Assembly: GCA_027001525.1 (NCBI GenBank)
Contig: JALTMR010000086.1
Location: forward strand, 1 to 7,561
Reading direction: 5' to 3'
DNA from: Gammaproteobacteria bacterium
GTDB taxonomy: Bacteria; Pseudomonadota; Gammaproteobacteria; Tenderiales; Tenderiaceae
DNA: 7,561 bases
A program made the translations under genes and the position numbers. A model generated the notes under the pieces. That model was given only the letters and a program-made list of their open reading frames with translations, made no database searches and was not told the DNA's origin. Below are positions 4,759 through 7,561 of the stretch, piece by piece (within the stretch, counting starts at the first letter, position 1; every line of letters starts with the position of its first letter).

Positions 4759-5654
4759 TGATGTTGGTGCCCGCCGCTGCCCGACCGCTGGAGGAGGTTG
4801 ATGCCCCACTTTTGAAGCAGGCGGGAGTGCAGTTACTGGTTAAACGGGAAGACCAGGTACACCCCGTGATCTCCGGCAATAAATGGCACAAGCTGAAGTA
4901 CAACCTTGAGGCGGCCAGGCTGCAGGGGCAGCAGACCCTGCTCAGTTTTGGCGGGGCCTATTCCAACCATATCCATGCCCTGGCCGGGGCGGGCAGGGCG
5001 TGCGGTTTTAACACCATCGGCGTGATTCGGGGGGAGCCGTATGAACCGCTGAACCCCACGTTACAGTTTGCTGCTGATCAGGGCATGGTGTTGCACTATC
5101 TCAATCGAGCGGACTATCGCCTGAAACATAGCCCCGATGTGTTGGCCGCATTGCAAGCGAAATTCGGTGATTTCTATCTTATTCCCGAGGGGGGGAGCAA
5201 CGCTCTGGCGGTCAAAGGGTGTCGGGAGATCGTTGCCGACATCGACCAGCCCTTCGATGTTATCGCCACAGCTTGCGGAACCGGCGGCACTCTGGCCGGT
5301 CTGGTGGCGGGGCTTGAGGGGCAGAAGGTGGCTCTCGGTTTTGCCGTTTTGAAAGGTGGCGGTTTTTTGAATGACGAGGTCGCCCGCCTGCTGCGCTGTG
5401 CCGCAGAGCCTGCTCGCACCAACTGGTCGATCAATCTCGATTACCATTTTGGTGGGTATGCCAGAGTGACGCCCGAGTTACTGAGTTTTGTCGCGGCCTT
5501 TGAGGCGCAGCATGAGATCCCTCTTGAGCCCATTTATACCGGCAAGATGTTTTACGGGTTGCTTGATCTTGTCCGGCGCGGCTTTTTCCCTCGCGGCACC
5601 ACCATCGTTGCCGTGCATACGGGTGGCCTGCAAGGGAAGGCGTCGATCTCTTAG
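4758..5654 (+). CDS. PLP-dependent ACC deaminase / D-cysteine desulfhydrase family enzyme
   Basis: A 298-residue fold-type II PLP enzyme. Numbered from the ATG at 4758: the PLP-binding lysine is K42 in SGNKWHKLKYNL, SFGGAYSNH (63-71) is the substrate/PLP segment, GTGG (174-177) is the phosphate-binding loop, and EPIYTGKMFYG (257-267) holds the family tyrosine. The family includes ACC deaminase and D-cysteine desulfhydrase, which release ammonia or H2S from small amino acids. GNKWxKLK is the version found in many bacterial members of unknown substrate, so I do not assign a specific reaction. The frame is open back to 4716, but a start there would overlap the cupin by 43 bases. TGATG at 4756-4760 is the better start; ATG at 4761 is equally possible. 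It converges on the L,D-transpeptidase with 16 bp between stops and no terminator seen. Confidence 0.9.
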   Translation: MMLVPAAARPLEEVDAPLLKQAGVQLLVKREDQVHPVISGNKWHKLKYNLEAARLQGQQTLLSFGGAYSNHIHALAGAGRACGFNTIGVIRGEPYEPLNPTLQFAADQGMVLHYLNRADYRLKHSPDVLAALQAKFGDFYLIPEGGSNALAVKGCREIVADIDQPFDVIATACGTGGTLAGLVAGLEGQKVALGFAVLKGGGFLNDEVARLLRCAAEPARTNWSINLDYHFGGYARVTPELLSFVAAFEAQHEIPLEPIYTGKMFYGLLDLVRRGFFPRGTTIVAVHTGGLQGKASIS

Positions 5655-5670
5655 GACGGGTTGCGCCGAT

Positions 5671-6252
5671 CTATTCAGTGAGCGCTGCAACGTTGCCTTC
5701 GCTGATCACCACGCGAGTGCCCACCTCCACCCACTTGGCCAGCTCATCGATTTGCCGGTTCGTCAGCGCGACACAGCCCTGTGTCCAGTTCATGGTTGCG
5801 TGAATGTCGGGGTCGGCGCGGCCCAGGCCGTGAATGCCAAGGTGGCCCCCCAGAGGGGTGTTCTGTGGCGGCAGCTGGCCGCGACGGATGGCGGTGGTGA
5901 TTTCGTCATAGGTCAGCGGGTCGATCAGGCCCTGCTGCAAGGCTTTTTCTGCCAGGGGCAGATTGGGGTAGTCGAAGCCGAAAAAGGTCTTGTAACGGCT
6001 GTTTCGATTGACCCAGGCGATGCGAAAGCCGCCCAGCGGGGTGGTGTTGTCACCGCGTTGATGCACCGGCGAGGTGCCGTTACGGCCAACGGCAATGTTG
6101 CTGAAGCGCCGCTTGACGCTCTTTCCTTCCATCACCATCAGGCTCTGGGCTGACGTATCAATCAACAGCCAGTAGGGCTCATCGGCCTTGGCATAACTCA
6201 GGCCCACAAGCGCCAAAAAAATACCCGTCACCAGTGCTTTGAAAAATGTCAT
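5671..6252 (-). CDS. Exported L,D-transpeptidase (YkuD domain)
   Basis: A 193-residue protein with an N-terminal signal peptide (hydrophobic residues about 4-18, likely cleavage after AKA at 21-23). The YkuD fold starts at YWLLIDTSAQSLMVM (27-41). The catalytic segment contains GIHGLG with H141 and, 15 residues later, WTQGCVALTN with nucleophile C160. Such enzymes make 3-3 cross-links in peptidoglycan or attach proteins to it in the periplasm. The residue before Gly-Cys is Gln, where the textbook motif has His (SHGC); this WTxGC variant is common in short stand-alone members. Start: the frame is open to 6444, but ATG at 6252 has GAGG 9 nt upstream and begins the signal peptide. Confidence 0.92.
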   Translation of the reverse strand: MTFFKALVTGIFLALVGLSYAKADEPYWLLIDTSAQSLMVMEGKSVKRRFSNIAVGRNGTSPVHQRGDNTTPLGGFRIAWVNRNSRYKTFFGFDYPNLPLAEKALQQGLIDPLTYDEITTAIRRGQLPPQNTPLGGHLGIHGLGRADPDIHATMNWTQGCVALTNRQIDELAKWVEVGTRVVISEGNVAALTE

Positions 6253-6304
6253 GGATAACTGCCTCACCTCTATCTGTGACAGGGGAGATATCGGCTGATT
6301 TTGC

Positions 6305-6322
6305 GGCGACCTTGAGGTCGCC
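6305..6322. repeat. Perfect hairpin GGCGACC-TTGA-GGTCGCC
   Basis: A 7-bp perfect stem with a four-base loop lies in the divergent region between the L,D-transpeptidase and the YkgJ-type gene, 53 bp before the former's start. Only TTT follows, so it is not a convincing terminator, and no gene on the plus strand ends here. In the L,D-transpeptidase leader it could act at RNA level. Confidence 0.5.
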
Positions 6323-6380
6323 TTTATCGATTCGTGAGTGCGTATCTCGAACCCCAAGCCCGAAGCATCGGCGCGCCCGG

Positions 6381-6449
6381 ATTCAATGGACCGGCAACGG
6401 TATCTGTCTCGCTGTTCCTGGGCGGAAAAATGGCCCGGCTCCATTGAAT
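6381..6449. repeat. Inverted repeat ATTCAATGGA / TCCATTGAAT overlapping a promoter
   Basis: ATTCAATGGA (6381-6390) and TCCATTGAAT (6440-6449) are exact complements 49 bp apart, and a flanking CCGG extends the match with one inserted base. The right arm contains the TTGAAT used below as the -35 of the YkgJ-type gene, so a looping operator is possible. Confidence 0.5.
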
Positions 6450-6472
6450 ATGGAGACTATATTCCGTAGATT
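6444..6472 (+). promoter_or_regulatory. Putative promoter of the YkgJ-type gene
   Basis: TTGAAT (6444-6449), a 17-bp spacer and TAGATT (6467-6472) give a reasonable sigma-70 promoter. Transcription would start near 6479, about 36 nt before the ATG. Confidence 0.45.
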
Positions 6473-6514
6473 ACTCCCCCTGCAACCCACTCCAACTGGA
6501 TAGACTCCCCGACG

Positions 6515-6988
6515 ATGGCAAAAAAAATTCCCCTGGTGGCCGAAGAGATGACGCCTGAGAACAAGTGCAGCTTCTGCAAAAATTCCAAATGCTGTACCTA
6601 TTTCACCCAGCAGATCGATACGCCGCGCAAGAAGAGCGAGTTTGTTCACATGCTGTGGCAAATCTCGCATCGCGATGTGCAGTTTTACAAGGATGAGGAT
6701 GGCTGGTTTCTGCTCGTCAACAGCCCTTGCGTTCACCTGTTGGAAGGTGGTGGTTGCGGCATCTATGACAGCCGCCCCAAGATTTGCCGTGACTACGACA
6801 ATGATTACTGCGAGTACGATGCCTCGGCTGAGGAGGGGTTTGAGCTGTTTTTCGACAGCTATGACGCCTTGTTGAAATACTGCAAAAAGCGTTTCAAAAA
6901 GTGGGATGGGAAGAAGGCGAAAAAAGGCAAACAGGGCAAAGGCAAAAAGGGGAGCAAGAAAAAAGAGGGGAAAAAGAGTAAGGGTTGA
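6515..6988 (+). CDS. YkgJ-type cysteine-cluster protein (UPF0153) with lysine-rich tail
   Basis: A 157-residue protein of the YkgJ/CxxCxxxxCC family. The metal-binding cysteines are C18, C21, C26 and C27 (CSFCKNSKCC) and, in the second block, C72, C81 and C91 (SPCVHLLEGGGCGIYDSRPKIC split around the Gly run); C99 follows. Members are thought to bind zinc or an iron-sulfur cluster, and their role is mostly unknown. From about 124 to 157 the protein becomes a Lys/Gly tail, with 18 Lys in 34 residues. The tail is absent from typical members and may contact nucleic acid or acidic partners. No strong Shine-Dalgarno precedes the ATG at 6515; an internal ATG at 6548 would still keep all cysteines. 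It converges on the nuclease with 34 bp between stops. Confidence 0.9.
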   Translation: MAKKIPLVAEEMTPENKCSFCKNSKCCTYFTQQIDTPRKKSEFVHMLWQISHRDVQFYKDEDGWFLLVNSPCVHLLEGGGCGIYDSRPKICRDYDNDYCEYDASAEEGFELFFDSYDALLKYCKKRFKKWDGKKAKKGKQGKGKKGSKKKEGKKSKG

Positions 6989-7022
6989 TGGGGTCACCCG
7001 GATGTTCTTTTCCCGGTCTTGA

Positions 7023-7433
7023 CTACCCGCACCACCCCTCACGTTTGCCGCCGTCGTAGGGGCGGGCGAGGCCCGATGAGATGAGCAGGGCGGCGAGGCT
7101 TTTCCCGTCGACATAGATGTCAGCCAGCAGGCGGAAATATTTGCCGCGTTTGATGTTTCTCAACTCTATGGTTTGGGCATTGCGTAACGAATTGACGGTG
7201 ATCGCCTTGGCCTCCAGCGCTTTGGCTTTTTCGTCGGCACACTTGCCCCTGATCTCCGGGGCATCCACCCCCAGCACCCGAATCGGCATATTGCTGCCGA
7301 TAATCGGGGGCCAGCCGTTGATGTCGACTCTGAAGGTGTCGGCATCGTAAATACTCACCACGCGGGAGACCACCAGGTTCTGAGCCTGTAACGGCGCGCA
7401 CAACAGCAGTAAAAGCAGAGCAAGGTAGGGCAT
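7023..7433 (-). CDS. Secreted staphylococcal nuclease-like (thermonuclease family) protein
   Basis: A 136-residue protein with a signal peptide (hydrophobic 3-12, likely cleavage after LQA at 15-17), so it acts in the periplasm or outside the cell. The SNase core is intact: YDADTF with D30, D32 and T33, IRVLGVDAPE with R52, D57 and E60, and KYFRLLADIY with R101. These match the Ca2+ and catalytic residues D19, D21, T22, R35, D40, E43 and R87 of staphylococcal nuclease. The C-terminus GLARPYDGGKREGWC is typical of bacterial members. Expected activity is Ca2+-dependent cleavage of DNA and RNA. The ATG at 7433 has GAGAGA just upstream. The leading Cys12 is not in a lipobox, so a lipoprotein is unlikely. 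Confidence 0.93.
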   Translation of the reverse strand: MPYLALLLLLLCAPLQAQNLVVSRVVSIYDADTFRVDINGWPPIIGSNMPIRVLGVDAPEIRGKCADEKAKALEAKAITVNSLRNAQTIELRNIKRGKYFRLLADIYVDGKSLAALLISSGLARPYDGGKREGWCG

Positions 7434-7561
7434 ATTTCTCTCATGGGGTTTACCGTCCCTGGTGGTTGCGGATTGAAGCTGTGGCCCACCACTTCCTGTG
7501 TCGGGCTGATGCGGTTGAACGAAAGGGCAAGGCGTGGCCTCTCGCTAATTCCTAATTCAGA

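Noticed and set aside
6253..6444. A 64-residue N-terminal extension of the L,D-transpeptidase
   Set aside because: It would bury the signal peptide; ATG at 6252 has a ribosome site and starts the signal peptide directly.
1..7561. A new defence, phage or CRISPR system
   Set aside because: All genes belong to recognisable non-defence families; there are no spaced repeats, integrases or toxin-antitoxin pairs.

Overview
The window looks like ordinary chromosome of a free-living or host-associated gammaproteobacterium. The start of an RdgC gene, a DUF3581 protein, a YecA-type UPF0149 protein, a YjbI-like group II truncated hemoglobin and a WbuC-type cupin all point to Gammaproteobacteria. I cannot place it at genus level. 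The genes are densely packed in small operons on both strands, and there is no phage, CRISPR, rRNA or tRNA.

Layout. The first 50 bases hold the 5' end of rdgC, reading leftward out of the window. A 310-base divergent region follows, with an rdgC promoter on one side and a hairpin-rich, possibly structured leader on the other. Then come a UPF0149/YecA-family gene (367-930), a strong intrinsic terminator (954-980) and a group II truncated hemoglobin (1014-1400). The hemoglobin converges, with a 4-base overlap, on a membrane HD-GYP protein (2827-1397) whose periplasmic domain carries a CXXCH heme c site. A 612-base gap (2828-3439) has no gene. It contains two unrelated palindromic foldback elements of 167 and 165 bp. 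The second ends exactly in the stop codon of the DUF3581 gene (4150-3440). Divergent from that is a two-gene unit, a WbuC-type cupin (4270-4758) and an ACC deaminase/D-cysteine desulfhydrase family PLP enzyme (4758-5654), joined by a TGATG stop/start overlap. An exported L,D-transpeptidase (6252-5671) converges on it. A divergent YkgJ-type Cys-cluster protein with a lysine-rich tail (6515-6988) converges in turn on a secreted staphylococcal-nuclease-like protein (7433-7023).

How the genes relate. The clearest functional pairing is the truncated hemoglobin with the heme c HD-GYP. Both are heme proteins suited to gas or redox chemistry, and HD-GYP domains degrade cyclic di-GMP. The link is inferred from proximity, because the genes are convergent and not an operon. 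The cupin and PLP enzyme are very likely co-translated. The other genes are probably independent housekeeping or envelope functions.

The best candidates for something undescribed are the two foldback elements and the structured region before the UPF0149 gene. In both foldbacks the arm differences look like G-U wobble replacements in one transcript orientation, which hints that they act as folded RNA. No new protein system is evident.
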